IMG/VR virus record: IMGVR_UViG_3300027712_001108
Span: 93,924 to 157,923 of that record
Origin: a virus
Reading direction: 5' to 3' (one strand)
DNA length: 64,000 bases
The first letter of the stretch is position 1. Every line of letters starts with the position of its first letter. Below are positions 40,401 through 48,036 of the stretch, one piece after another. The notes below the pieces were generated by a model. It was given only the letters and a program-made list of their open reading frames with translations, was not told where the DNA came from and did not search any database. The position numbers and the translations under genes were made by a program.

Positions 40401-40703
40401 GACCACAAATCATTAATAATCAGGGAACTACTAAAACGTATGAGTGCAGCAACAAGTCATACTGAGTTTCTTGTCATTGACGACTCTATTGCGTATCTAA
40501 CTAAAAAGCTAAAATTAAATTGGCCAGAGTTAAACATAATAAGACAGAGCTGCAAAGCTCATGTAGCAGCATTACCGGACGATCATCCAGGATACGACGA
40601 GTTAGATGAAAAATGGAGCAAAAAATACAAAAACAGTATAAACTGTTCCAATCCCAAGGGATTCAGTCAACGTGCGCATTGTGCTGGTAAGAAAAAAAGA
40701 TAA
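37455..40703 (+). CDS. Mosaic leader protein: GNAT-like, ParB-like and WPEL modules
   Basis: 1082 aa. Leader MKIINIIPNTQSIFEAK (IFE-A), then an acidic run of Asp. Modules in order: HFRDRIAERHI domain; a segment resembling restriction-specificity subunits (DADFWIEYRGSINTVGKPS, then NGTTNLVNIRIRDIANIPL) at about 190-280; a GNAT-like acetyltransferase (AYPMRQGVGTRAMKEL and FYKKVGF) near 355-415; a beta domain (VTFAGKDPREF); two WPEL repeats near 700-755; a domain with VIGHEGRHRMAAIL, typical of phage ParB-like proteins; a third WPEL; tail NPKGFSQRAHCAGKKKR. LxE sites (SESIAEN, VAEGDL) separate modules. Each activity is inferred from short motifs. Confidence 0.72.
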   Translation: MKIINIIPNTQSIFEAKVIGDYHRGMYNDDDDDDDDSSSSGYKRRMPLGSILNKHKKSRKKNVSLPSNTPPIRYDLPDWDAVFVFTGHFRDRIAERHINYNFMVDELSNILEKHKDTIQSLPDDEEFVIRDRFRFNSIIVVHRNDDGSSTYYAVTMLPATKARSTFEKFKYVFNESDDRHPIKLGDLVTMSKGMEDADFWIEYRGSINTVGKPSKEYGPHKLGIKVTATDRLDPKYLYYMFMHLHNQGQFAKIANGTTNLVNIRIRDIANIPLAMSESIAENDDEPVRITLRGFPKSPDDRPEASAAKRWIDHLYATLPTNPLNPDQLALVYGEGANQQIALFELEPVKGDPKTVYVKWFQAYPMRQGVGTRAMKELQDMAGKAGLKLNLISWNHGKVPRRALDKFYKKVGFKPSSGKLSGLTWDPLSETDAVTFAGKDPREFTSPNGGKAAMVIVTAQGSRYLITDDGMVLRHKSAHANTGGDDQGLKNWSQHIEFYDPSEKVGGTTFPLAVSASVSKNLPVALSKTPDGLRALAILDNGKWRVAKISDVFKHVAKDDVPIAGKYSTSPKLHWHTMDYDINSKGMLSRVHPGSPVSHGAVIKHAVNENDDDYGVDDTPDIKGAKKCIQDVKRDFDSLGELPVNGLLSDLQYRYNLDNATIGKLIEPIKSDIVVYINTMLNQGGHPVYGAVRRIYKLFQYDIAWPELYSILNMHRRHIIKYMLDKIKVNDIGVVQEQLRHLKEMGIDWPELVTIRNSVVPNNLIAEVGPAIDNVYGLGAVGISGNINYMGLRVYVKPSVFLKLAARHPDMQTDYIQQHMSGGKAIGAPFLDINIPSEWIDKSSRHDQVAEGDLTEPAMVIGHEGRHRMAAILKDYGDDPIETHLVFRGLRRRHITDNMIERLNQDIVNENGRLYQGSWFNLTDVVTETDDDDIDFDTNFVEQDFLKDLRNYGILVAITDISNKAERDARFYRDTAIYHDTVIDHKSLIIRELLKRMSAATSHTEFLVIDDSIAYLTKKLKLNWPELNIIRQSCKAHVAALPDDHPGYDELDEKWSKKYKNSINCSNPKGFSQRAHCAGKKKR

Positions 40704-40716
40704 AGGGAAAACAAAG

Positions 40717-41361
40717 ATGAAAATAAGTGATCTCGTTTACAATGCCAGCATCGACGATGTTAACGAAAGTAAATCTAAATCTATGAGTCGTGCTGCCAAA
40801 GGCAATGAGAAATACGGCAAAGACGGTATGAAAGCTTTGGCCAAAGCAGGACGTGACGGCGCCAGCGAAGAAAAGTTAGACGCAATACGCGACAAATATG
40901 ACAATTATAATGAAAGCACGGATGCACTGAATAGAATACTACAACTCAGCGGAGTAGAATTAACAGAATCATTGACGCCGGATCAGCAGTTCAATATGAT
41001 TGAAGAATTAGTAGAACATTTGGCCGCAGAACATGGCGTGGATCCAGATGCGATCTGGGAAGATTTCGAAACTGTAGATGACTATGAACTATATGAAAGT
41101 GCAGCATGGCATCGTAAAGAAGGCAAGAACAAAAAAGGCGGTTTAAATGCCAAAGGTGTAGCCAGCTATCGCAGAGAACACCCTGGTAGTAAATTACAAA
41201 CCGCAGTAACTACCAAACCTAGCAAATTAAAGAAAGGCAGCAAAGCTGCTAAACGTAGAAAAAGCTTTTGTGCTAGAATGTCCGGTGTTAAAGGACCAAT
41301 GAAAAAACCAAACGGTAAACCAACTCGCAAGGCGTTGGCCCTACGCAAATGGAACTGCTGA
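40717..41361 (+). CDS. Leader protein with C-terminal basic Cys motif
   Basis: 214 aa from ATG 40717 (AAGGGAAAACAAAG before it). N-terminus MKISDLVYNASIDDVNES; then a basic helix typical of phage proteins (SRAAKGNEKYGKDGMKALAK); and a C-terminal block, AWHRKEGKNKKGGLNAKG ... RRKSFCARMSGVKGPMKK ... RKWNC. This C-terminal block is widespread in T4-like phage genomes, where function is unknown; its basic, Cys-containing nature suggests DNA or RNA binding. Probably packaged in the head. Confidence 0.72.
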   Translation: MKISDLVYNASIDDVNESKSKSMSRAAKGNEKYGKDGMKALAKAGRDGASEEKLDAIRDKYDNYNESTDALNRILQLSGVELTESLTPDQQFNMIEELVEHLAAEHGVDPDAIWEDFETVDDYELYESAAWHRKEGKNKKGGLNAKGVASYRREHPGSKLQTAVTTKPSKLKKGSKAAKRRKSFCARMSGVKGPMKKPNGKPTRKALALRKWNC

Positions 41362-41362
41362 T

Positions 41363-42094
41363 ATGAAAATTAATGAACTAGTAATAGAAGCTGTAAAGCA
41401 ACGTTTAGATCCAAAATGTTGGAAGGGCAAACACAAAGAAGGCACCAAAATCAAAGGCGGTGTTAGAGTTAATAACTGTGTGCCCAACGAAAGTATAGAA
41501 GAAAGCAAAGTTAAACCCAGTGCAAAATACTTAAAACTAGCTGATGCACTGGAAGATTATGCCAATAAGCATATTCCCAAGTCGCAGCCGGGCTTTGGCG
41601 ATTTCATGTACCATGCTGAATTAATACGCAAGGGCCATCAAGATGTGCATAAACAAGATTTAAACACTGTGCAACAGAAGTATCGCAAAACTATGGGCGA
41701 TATGATAAAACAACATCTTGATGAGACTCGTATCAGCGAAGGTCTTACTTACAATGATCCTGTATCAAAGTGGATAGCAGTGTTCAAAGCCAGCACACAT
41801 CCAAAGTTTAAAGGAAAGACAGCTGAGCAGCGTGAGAAGATGGCACGTATGGCACAGTACAAAGCTGTGCAAAACAAAAAACCGTTATCAGAAAGCAAGA
41901 AGCGTAAGGCTAAGACACTTATAGACGGTATGATTAAATCCCTAATCAAGCAAGGCCGCACACATGATGAAGCTGTAGCTGATCTCAAACGACAAGTTGA
42001 TTCACGTTTTTATGAGCATATAGATGCGTTAGCTGCTATGATAACAGAGCACGAATCTAATGCGGATTCTATTAACGATCAACGAGGTAGATAA
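41363..42094 (+). CDS. Leader protein with basic Cys motif
   Basis: 243 aa. Leader MKINELVIEAVKQ (VIE-A) is followed directly by DPKCWKGKHKEGTKIKGG and VNNC, a basic two-Cys motif common in phage head-associated proteins. Later segments include SKWIAVFKASTHPKFKGKT, another recurring phage pattern, and a helical C-terminus. Two further LxES/LDE-T sites (PLSESKK, LDETRISEG) could be cut. Function unknown. It follows the preceding gene by one base and overlaps the next by 35. Confidence 0.68.
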   Translation: MKINELVIEAVKQRLDPKCWKGKHKEGTKIKGGVRVNNCVPNESIEESKVKPSAKYLKLADALEDYANKHIPKSQPGFGDFMYHAELIRKGHQDVHKQDLNTVQQKYRKTMGDMIKQHLDETRISEGLTYNDPVSKWIAVFKASTHPKFKGKTAEQREKMARMAQYKAVQNKKPLSESKKRKAKTLIDGMIKSLIKQGRTHDEAVADLKRQVDSRFYEHIDALAAMITEHESNADSINDQRGR

Positions 42095-43481
42095 CAACAT
42101 GTCTGGTCATGTGTATAAACCAAAACAACCTGTAACAGAAACATTTGATCAACCATACAAATCCAAATGGGAAAACAGTGAGTATGGCGATGTTGATCTG
42201 TTGACTAAGTTACCGGATGGCACAAATTTAAGTATCATGTTCAACCATGAAGGCGACGACGAATGGCAAGTTGAATTCTATAGAGACAACAGCCAAGCAG
42301 TAACCGGCCAAGGCGATGCACAGCGAATATTTGCCACTGTGATAAATGCTGTCCAGAAATTCGTTAAAAAACACAAACCACAGTTAGTGAGATTCTCTGC
42401 AAGCACAGAGTTAGATCCTGGACAGAATAGCGAAAGTAGAGCTAAATTATACGGTAGAATAATTCAGCGTTATGCTAGTGCAATGGGATATGAAGCGTAT
42501 CAAGAGGATCACGGCGATCAAGTTACATATGAATTGACACGATTAGAAAATGTAACGGAAAACAGTGCAGATGGCCTAATAAGTGGCAAAGAAATGCTAG
42601 ACATCTTTAAACGCATGCACCATGAACACGGCTTCAACAAGCAGATGGAACGTTGGATTGCCAAACAAACGTGGAGTCTTGATACAATTGAGCCAGAACA
42701 ATTGCAAGACATGTACAATGACGACGAAGACACTGATCCGTTTGATAGAACCGTTTGGTTAGACGATGCAGTGGTTACCAAATATGAGCGTATATTGAGT
42801 GCAGGACAATTGGTTAATCCCATCATAATGGGTCTGGATCGCACTGTGATAGATGGTAACCATCGTGCGCAGGCTGCAAAAAACTTGCATGTAAGCATAC
42901 CAGGTTATGTACCAGTTAAGAATGATGTAACAGAAAACTTTACAGATGGTAAAGGTCCTGGTCGCCCCGGAGACAGTCGACGCCACGGTATTCCCAAGCA
43001 CGCTACATTAGCGCAGCTAGACAAGATCTCACATCAAGGTGGCCGCAAAGGTCAGCTAGCACACTGGCAAGCCAACATGCGCAGAGGTCGTGCAAAGACC
43101 AATGAAGCCATTGCTCCGCATGGAGACAGTTGGAACGAATTGAATTTGATGAAGATTGGCCAAAAGCCAGCGGCACTGGTAGGCCCACATGAATTTGAAA
43201 AACTCTACAAGCCAATTATGCGCAAGTATAACTGGATATGGACACATGTCACGGTGCCCAACCCTGATTCGGGACCTCTTGTACTTGGATTTGAACGTTA
43301 TATAATTGGCCAACCTGGCGAACAAGCACGTATTGCTCGTATGCATCATTTGCTTGTACAAATGAACAAAAATCTTAAAAATGGTATCAGACCTGATGCA
43401 GACTATCATATAGAAATGGGTAGACTGCTGGGATACAGCGATGCTGATATTTCAGAGTTTCTCAAAAAAATAAATCTATAA
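42060..43481 (+). CDS. ParB-like domain protein with basic phage motif
   Basis: 473 aa from 42060 (MRILLTINEVDNN, a leader with INE-V) or 460 aa from ATG 42099 (MSGHVYKPKQ, with GAGG upstream); I favour neither strongly. A middle domain has LSAGQLVNPIIMGLDRTVID followed by GNHRAQAAKNL, the ParB/sulfiredoxin-like core. Then PGRPGDSRRHGIPKHATLAQ and RKGQLAHWQANMRRGR, a motif common in T4-like virion-associated proteins. The C-terminal 120 residues are helical. VTEN and TNEA sites may be protease targets. Function unknown. Confidence 0.65.
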   Translation: MRILLTINEVDNNMSGHVYKPKQPVTETFDQPYKSKWENSEYGDVDLLTKLPDGTNLSIMFNHEGDDEWQVEFYRDNSQAVTGQGDAQRIFATVINAVQKFVKKHKPQLVRFSASTELDPGQNSESRAKLYGRIIQRYASAMGYEAYQEDHGDQVTYELTRLENVTENSADGLISGKEMLDIFKRMHHEHGFNKQMERWIAKQTWSLDTIEPEQLQDMYNDDEDTDPFDRTVWLDDAVVTKYERILSAGQLVNPIIMGLDRTVIDGNHRAQAAKNLHVSIPGYVPVKNDVTENFTDGKGPGRPGDSRRHGIPKHATLAQLDKISHQGGRKGQLAHWQANMRRGRAKTNEAIAPHGDSWNELNLMKIGQKPAALVGPHEFEKLYKPIMRKYNWIWTHVTVPNPDSGPLVLGFERYIIGQPGEQARIARMHHLLVQMNKNLKNGIRPDADYHIEMGRLLGYSDADISEFLKKINL

Positions 43482-43519
43482 ATTATTGATACTATCAAAA
43501 TAGCAGAGTAAAATTCACT

Positions 43520-44362
43520 ATGACACAAGTACTATTCAGCATGCCATGCCATGAAAGCCATGAAGCAGTTAATATCAACATAGCCAATCTGCGACGATTC
43601 AACGGATTGCAGCATCAAATTTTGATACATGCAGACGCAGGTTGGAACGATTGGATGGAAGAACGTGTGGATTTTCCCAATGTCTACATCAATCCCATGC
43701 GTTATCGTACAAACCATGCACACAGCCAAATTGTCACACACATAAGCAACTACTTGAATGCAGTGGAGCGCGGTGTGGATTTTGATTATGTGGCAGTGTT
43801 TCATACCAGTGAGATGTTTATCAAACGAGGCATGCACGATCATATTGACAAATATGATCACAGCCTTTGGTTCACACCAGAAACACAACCGCATGATCTA
43901 AGTTGGCCACCCTTGGGCAAAGCAGTTGAAATGCGCATGTTCAAGGATCTATTTCCGGCTAATATACTCAGCAACTATCTGGGTAATTTGCTGGAAGGCA
44001 GTTGGTGGAAGCGCGAACTGTTTCAAGAAATTGTAGACTGGACACTGTATCACTATGATTTGGAAGATTTGCAATTGCCATGGGCAGCAGAAGAAGTGTT
44101 CTTTCCAACACTGAGTTGGCACTTGTCTGGTGGTAAAAACTTCACACACCCGTATTGTGCATTCCATCATGAAGATCATTTTATCAAAGATCGTATACTG
44201 ATAGATGGTATACGCAATGGCAAAGATGTGACATTCTGGCAACCTCAAAACTTTGTCTATGATTGGAAACCTGTGCCCAGCCAAGGCCTATTCTCTGTCA
44301 AACGCATCAGCAGAGATTTGGAAGATCCCATACGCATATATCTAAGTTGGCTCAAAGCCTAA
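43520..44362 (+). CDS. Glycosyltransferase-like protein
   Basis: 280 aa. TQVLFSMPCHESHEAVNINI opens a probable Rossmann fold; later HTSEMFIKRGMHDHI and PWAAEEVFFPTLSWHL resemble the acceptor and catalytic acidic regions of core-2/I-branching (GT14-like) glycosyltransferases. This resemblance is by eye and uncertain. It might modify phage DNA or the host surface. There is no leader peptide and no WPEL module, so it differs from its neighbours. No strong ribosome binding site is visible. Confidence 0.5.
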   Translation: MTQVLFSMPCHESHEAVNINIANLRRFNGLQHQILIHADAGWNDWMEERVDFPNVYINPMRYRTNHAHSQIVTHISNYLNAVERGVDFDYVAVFHTSEMFIKRGMHDHIDKYDHSLWFTPETQPHDLSWPPLGKAVEMRMFKDLFPANILSNYLGNLLEGSWWKRELFQEIVDWTLYHYDLEDLQLPWAAEEVFFPTLSWHLSGGKNFTHPYCAFHHEDHFIKDRILIDGIRNGKDVTFWQPQNFVYDWKPVPSQGLFSVKRISRDLEDPIRIYLSWLKA

Positions 44363-44397
44363 CACCATACGTTGATGTCTTCAATGTGAATTTCTTT

Positions 44398-44405
44398 AAT
44401 AAATA
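44398..44405 (+). promoter_or_regulatory. Late-type box AATAAATA
   Basis: AATAAATA 54 bases before the leader gene at 44460; the 97-nt gap otherwise shows nothing distinctive. Confidence 0.45.
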
Positions 44406-44459
44406 CTGATAGACATTTTCAGCTTAGCTGCACACCTCTAATAAGGTAACGTATATACT

Positions 44460-45626
44460 ATGAGATTACTAGATATTTTTGAGTCGTTTTATTTGTTAGA
44501 AGACCTAGAAGGGCAAAAAGCTCAGCGTGGTCAGTTTCTCAAAGACAAGTATGGCAAAGATTTTAAAGGCTTGCCTGGCTATGGGCCGGACGACTTAGAC
44601 AAGCTGATTGAAAAGATCGGCGAAGTTGATCCCACTCGTAACGGTGCTTACATGCAGTGGATTGGACGATTGGCACTGACAAAGCCGGGTGAGAATCGCA
44701 CAGAAGATTTGGACCGTGTGGGACAGGACTTGCAGAACTTCGAACAGTTCAAAGCACGTATTGCCAACAAAGATATCAACGCTTACAAAAGCTTTAACCA
44801 GCTCTACGATATAACTGAGCCGTTTACTAGACCACAAGAAAAAACAAAAGACGACAAGGCCAAAGACAAAGAAGCGGCAGAAATTGCCAAGCTGAAAAAT
44901 GAAATCATCACAGTCTACAACGGCCCAGAAGGCTGGATACGTATTCCCAAAACACAAGCTGCTGCTACATACCTTGGCAAGGGTACACGTTGGTGTACTG
45001 CTGCTACTGGCAACAACATGTTCAACCATTATAACCGAGATGACAACCTATTTGTTGTACACGATAAAGCACAATCAAAAGTGTATAGAGAATTTATGGC
45101 GAACCCTGCCAATGCCGGTAAGCCAAAGCCTCACAACGGCATGTATCAGTTGCACATTGAAAGTGGTCAGTTTGCATCAGACGACGACCGCAATCAGGGT
45201 ACTAGCTCAGTGCCGCCGTGGGCAAGAACTCCTATACTTGAATATTACAAAGCCAACAATCCAAATCTATCATGGAAACAGATAATGACACTGAGTACAT
45301 TCGGCGATGAAAATCTCGCAGTTGGTACAAAGCATGAAGGTGTTATAAATCTGTTCAGCTTGTTTGATGCAATTGAACAACAAGATTATAAGAAAATACT
45401 GTACTGTGCAGCCAGCTTGCCTAATTTCAATATAGAATCTACACCAGACTATGCTGAAGAAATGGACAAATACAAAGCAAACTATATAAAAGACATGCTG
45501 ACCAATCTTAATAAAGGTCCAGACGGCTACGCAGATGTAAATGCCATGCTGTCGCAACTTGAAAGTTTTGGAATGCCATGGCCTGAACTAAAACCCATTC
45601 GCGCTAAATTAAACGCTGTAATTTAA
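44460..45626 (+). CDS. Leader protein with 'WCTA' domain and a WPEL module
   Basis: 388 aa, AAGGTAACGTATATACT before the ATG. Leader MRLLDIFESFYLLED (IFE-S). A helical region is followed by a domain with WIRIPKTQAAATYLGKGTRW and CTAATG, then FVVHDK and MYQLHIESGQFASDDDR; this is a recurring phage domain in which the WCTA strand is diagnostic, function unknown. The last 60 residues are a WPEL repeat (YIKDMLTNLNKG ... FGMPWPELKPIRAKL). It is the first gene of the main WPEL operon. Confidence 0.72.
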   Translation: MRLLDIFESFYLLEDLEGQKAQRGQFLKDKYGKDFKGLPGYGPDDLDKLIEKIGEVDPTRNGAYMQWIGRLALTKPGENRTEDLDRVGQDLQNFEQFKARIANKDINAYKSFNQLYDITEPFTRPQEKTKDDKAKDKEAAEIAKLKNEIITVYNGPEGWIRIPKTQAAATYLGKGTRWCTAATGNNMFNHYNRDDNLFVVHDKAQSKVYREFMANPANAGKPKPHNGMYQLHIESGQFASDDDRNQGTSSVPPWARTPILEYYKANNPNLSWKQIMTLSTFGDENLAVGTKHEGVINLFSLFDAIEQQDYKKILYCAASLPNFNIESTPDYAEEMDKYKANYIKDMLTNLNKGPDGYADVNAMLSQLESFGMPWPELKPIRAKLNAVI

Positions 45627-45639
45627 TCGTACTGCAACA

Positions 45640-45665
45640 CGCCCTTGTATTAGTTTACAAGGGCG
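45640..45665 (+). terminator. Strong hairpin between WPEL genes
   Basis: 10-bp perfect stem CGCCCTTGTA/TACAAGGGCG with a 6-nt loop. No T-run follows (TTGTC), so it may attenuate or stabilise rather than terminate. Confidence 0.5.
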
Positions 45666-45686
45666 TTGTCATGACATCTATATAGC

Positions 45687-45694
45687 GATAAATA
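45687..45694 (+). promoter_or_regulatory. Late-type box GATAAATA
   Basis: GATAAATA 26 bases before ATG 45721, upstream of the tandem WPEL-repeat genes. Confidence 0.45.
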
Positions 45695-45720
45695 TCTTGC
45701 AATAACACAGGTATTTTCAC

Positions 45721-46194
45721 ATGCGACACTTTATATCATTAATAGAAAACATCAATGCTGAAAATTATACAGTACCGCAAGATGTAATAGATGCAATTGG
45801 AGAAACTCTAGATAATGGTTCTGCGTGGAGTTTGGAAAATGTGTACAGTTTAATGGATGAGCTTGACGTACCTGAAGATGCTACAACAGAAGTGCTTAAA
45901 CGTCTGTTGCCGAATATAAAAAATTGGCTAGACCTGATGATAAATGAATATACGTTGGTCGGTGCAATGGACAGCATAATGTATCTAATTGATGAAGAAG
46001 GCCTGGAAGAATTCAAACCTATTTTAATACAAACCATAAAACAAAATAGAAGCAAAGTAATTAAAGGGTTGCTGCGAAACCTGCAAGAAAGCGTTATGGG
46101 TATTGAACACGTTATTGATTATCTGATGTCGCTGGGATTTGAATGGACTGAATTACAAACGATATACGATAGTGTTCATACAGGTAGAAATTAA
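45721..46194 (+). CDS. Small leader protein with one WPEL module
   Basis: 157 aa. Leader MRHFISLIENINAENY (LIE-N). Helical throughout. The C-terminal 55 residues (QNRSKVIKGLLRNLQES ... SLGFEWTELQTIYDSV) are a WPEL repeat with T for P. An upstream region (PNIKNWLDLMINEYTLVGAM) looks like a degenerate copy. Function unknown; it is followed by the tandem-repeat genes after 3 bases. Confidence 0.7.
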   Translation: MRHFISLIENINAENYTVPQDVIDAIGETLDNGSAWSLENVYSLMDELDVPEDATTEVLKRLLPNIKNWLDLMINEYTLVGAMDSIMYLIDEEGLEEFKPILIQTIKQNRSKVIKGLLRNLQESVMGIEHVIDYLMSLGFEWTELQTIYDSVHTGRN

Positions 46195-46197
46195 TCA

Positions 46198-48036
46198 ATG
46201 TCCACTACAAATATAGATACCAGCATAGACAAACTGCGAGACAGATTAGAAGCTATTAAAACAGCTGGCGAATACTATAAACTTACCCCAATATTATCTC
46301 AAATTTCTAGAGTAATAGACAGTAGGCGTGACAACACCGAAACCAATTTATATCTGTTTGAAAAACTTGATCAACTGCTGTTGCATTACAAACCAATAAT
46401 TCTAGAGTGGTTAAACGATCAATTTGAGCATGCTATATATGGCGGACTTGAAGGTCTAGAAATTTTAAAAAATGACATTGGACTTGATTGGCCAGAGTTA
46501 GGCAACTGGATTAATACGCATAAGCATACATTCGTTAAACAGCTTGTTTTAGGTATGAAGCAAAATGATTTCCATTCAGTTATATCTGACATTGAAGAAT
46601 TGCGTAGATTAAATGTGACTTGGCCAGAATTGGATATTTTTGAAAAACCTGCTCGCGAAGAACAACAACGCATAGACTTTCGTTATGTAGGCGATGACAA
46701 CGACGCCGATGATTATATAGATGATCACGATTTGCATGAGGATGATAGCGTGTCTCCTAAAATTAAAAAAACAGTACAATATTTGTTGAATACTGGCCAT
46801 GTGGATGTGTTTGTACGGCAGTTGGAAGATCAAGGACTAGACGATTCTAGAATCGTAGAAGTATTGTCACCGCATGCAAAACAAATAGTAGATAAAATAA
46901 CTGAAAACAAAAGAATGCCGCCTTATGCAGTATACGAACTGATATTGCTTTTACAACTTGGTGCAAAATGGCCTGTGTTATTAGATGCAATCTCAAATAA
47001 CAAGCATGCAGTTATCAAATATCTGTTAACCGACTTTAAAGAGAATTATGCAGATGACATCATGCTAGACAGTTTGAATAAAGATCTTGAACGCTTGAAA
47101 TCATTTGGTATAAACTGGAAAGAACTGGAGATACTTGAAACCAGCGTTGTCGATCAATTAAAAGATCGCGGGCTATACGATGATCGTACTCCATTGGCAG
47201 AAGCACAGCCTGTAATACCACCTAAAATAGTAAAACAGTTTGAACGTGAATACAGCAATATTCACCTGCGCGGTGTTACTGCTATATGGGAAACAGTGGT
47301 ACACTTGAAAGACATAGGTGCAACTGATCAACAAATTGCATCGCTGCTATCAGAACGTCGCGAGCAAGTTGCACAGGTAATTAGAAACAGCTTGCACAAT
47401 GAATCTCCTAAAAGTTTCAATCCCATTAACGAGGCCATGTACGCCATATACGAATTGCTAAGTGTAGGTATTAAATGGCCTTTGCTGTTACAGCTACTAG
47501 ACCGCTATAAAGACAAAGTCACAGCCTGGGCAATTGCAGGCGCTACTGATAGTCACTTTGGTTCAATTATTGCAGACAGATTAGTTGCCTTTGAAAAACT
47601 GGGATTTGACACTGCTGATATTAGACAGGAATTAAAAGCCAATGTATCGCCTGATTTATTAAAATCTCTATATAGGCAAGGGTTCGGTTGGCACGTACAA
47701 AATAAAATACAAACACTTGCTAAATTAAATCTCCTACCAATTGAATTCAATGACAGAGACATAGATGATATTTTATCTGTATTCATGGACTATGTTGCCA
47801 ATTACAGAATGTCTAAAGATGCATATAATGCATTGGTCGAGTTAATACCGCACGACATTGCTAAAATAAAACAGACGTTTGAGAAAAACAAAGCAACTAT
47901 AGTAAAATCCCTGCTTAAAAGCATAAAATCGCAATATTCACAGTCTATAGTAGACACATTGCATATACTACACAAGTTGAATATTAAATGGCCAGAAATG
48001 TCTGTTATTACAACTAGTCTGAAAGCAGGCAGATAA
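46198..48036 (+). CDS. Tandem WPEL-repeat protein (about 6 units)
   Basis: 612 aa, almost entirely helical repeats. Units end at GLDWPELGNWI, NVTWPELDIFEK, GAKWPVLLDAIS, GINWKELEILETS, GIKWPLLLQLL and NIKWPEMSVITTS; another may lack the motif (LGFDTADIRQEL). After the second and fourth units come acidic linkers, the latter with TPLAEAQPVIPP, an LAE-A site. No leader of the MRLxDLFE type is seen, so this may be cut from, or made with, leader-bearing partners. The stop overlaps the next ATG (TAATG). Confidence 0.72.
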   Translation: MSTTNIDTSIDKLRDRLEAIKTAGEYYKLTPILSQISRVIDSRRDNTETNLYLFEKLDQLLLHYKPIILEWLNDQFEHAIYGGLEGLEILKNDIGLDWPELGNWINTHKHTFVKQLVLGMKQNDFHSVISDIEELRRLNVTWPELDIFEKPAREEQQRIDFRYVGDDNDADDYIDDHDLHEDDSVSPKIKKTVQYLLNTGHVDVFVRQLEDQGLDDSRIVEVLSPHAKQIVDKITENKRMPPYAVYELILLLQLGAKWPVLLDAISNNKHAVIKYLLTDFKENYADDIMLDSLNKDLERLKSFGINWKELEILETSVVDQLKDRGLYDDRTPLAEAQPVIPPKIVKQFEREYSNIHLRGVTAIWETVVHLKDIGATDQQIASLLSERREQVAQVIRNSLHNESPKSFNPINEAMYAIYELLSVGIKWPLLLQLLDRYKDKVTAWAIAGATDSHFGSIIADRLVAFEKLGFDTADIRQELKANVSPDLLKSLYRQGFGWHVQNKIQTLAKLNLLPIEFNDRDIDDILSVFMDYVANYRMSKDAYNALVELIPHDIAKIKQTFEKNKATIVKSLLKSIKSQYSQSIVDTLHILHKLNIKWPEMSVITTSLKAGR

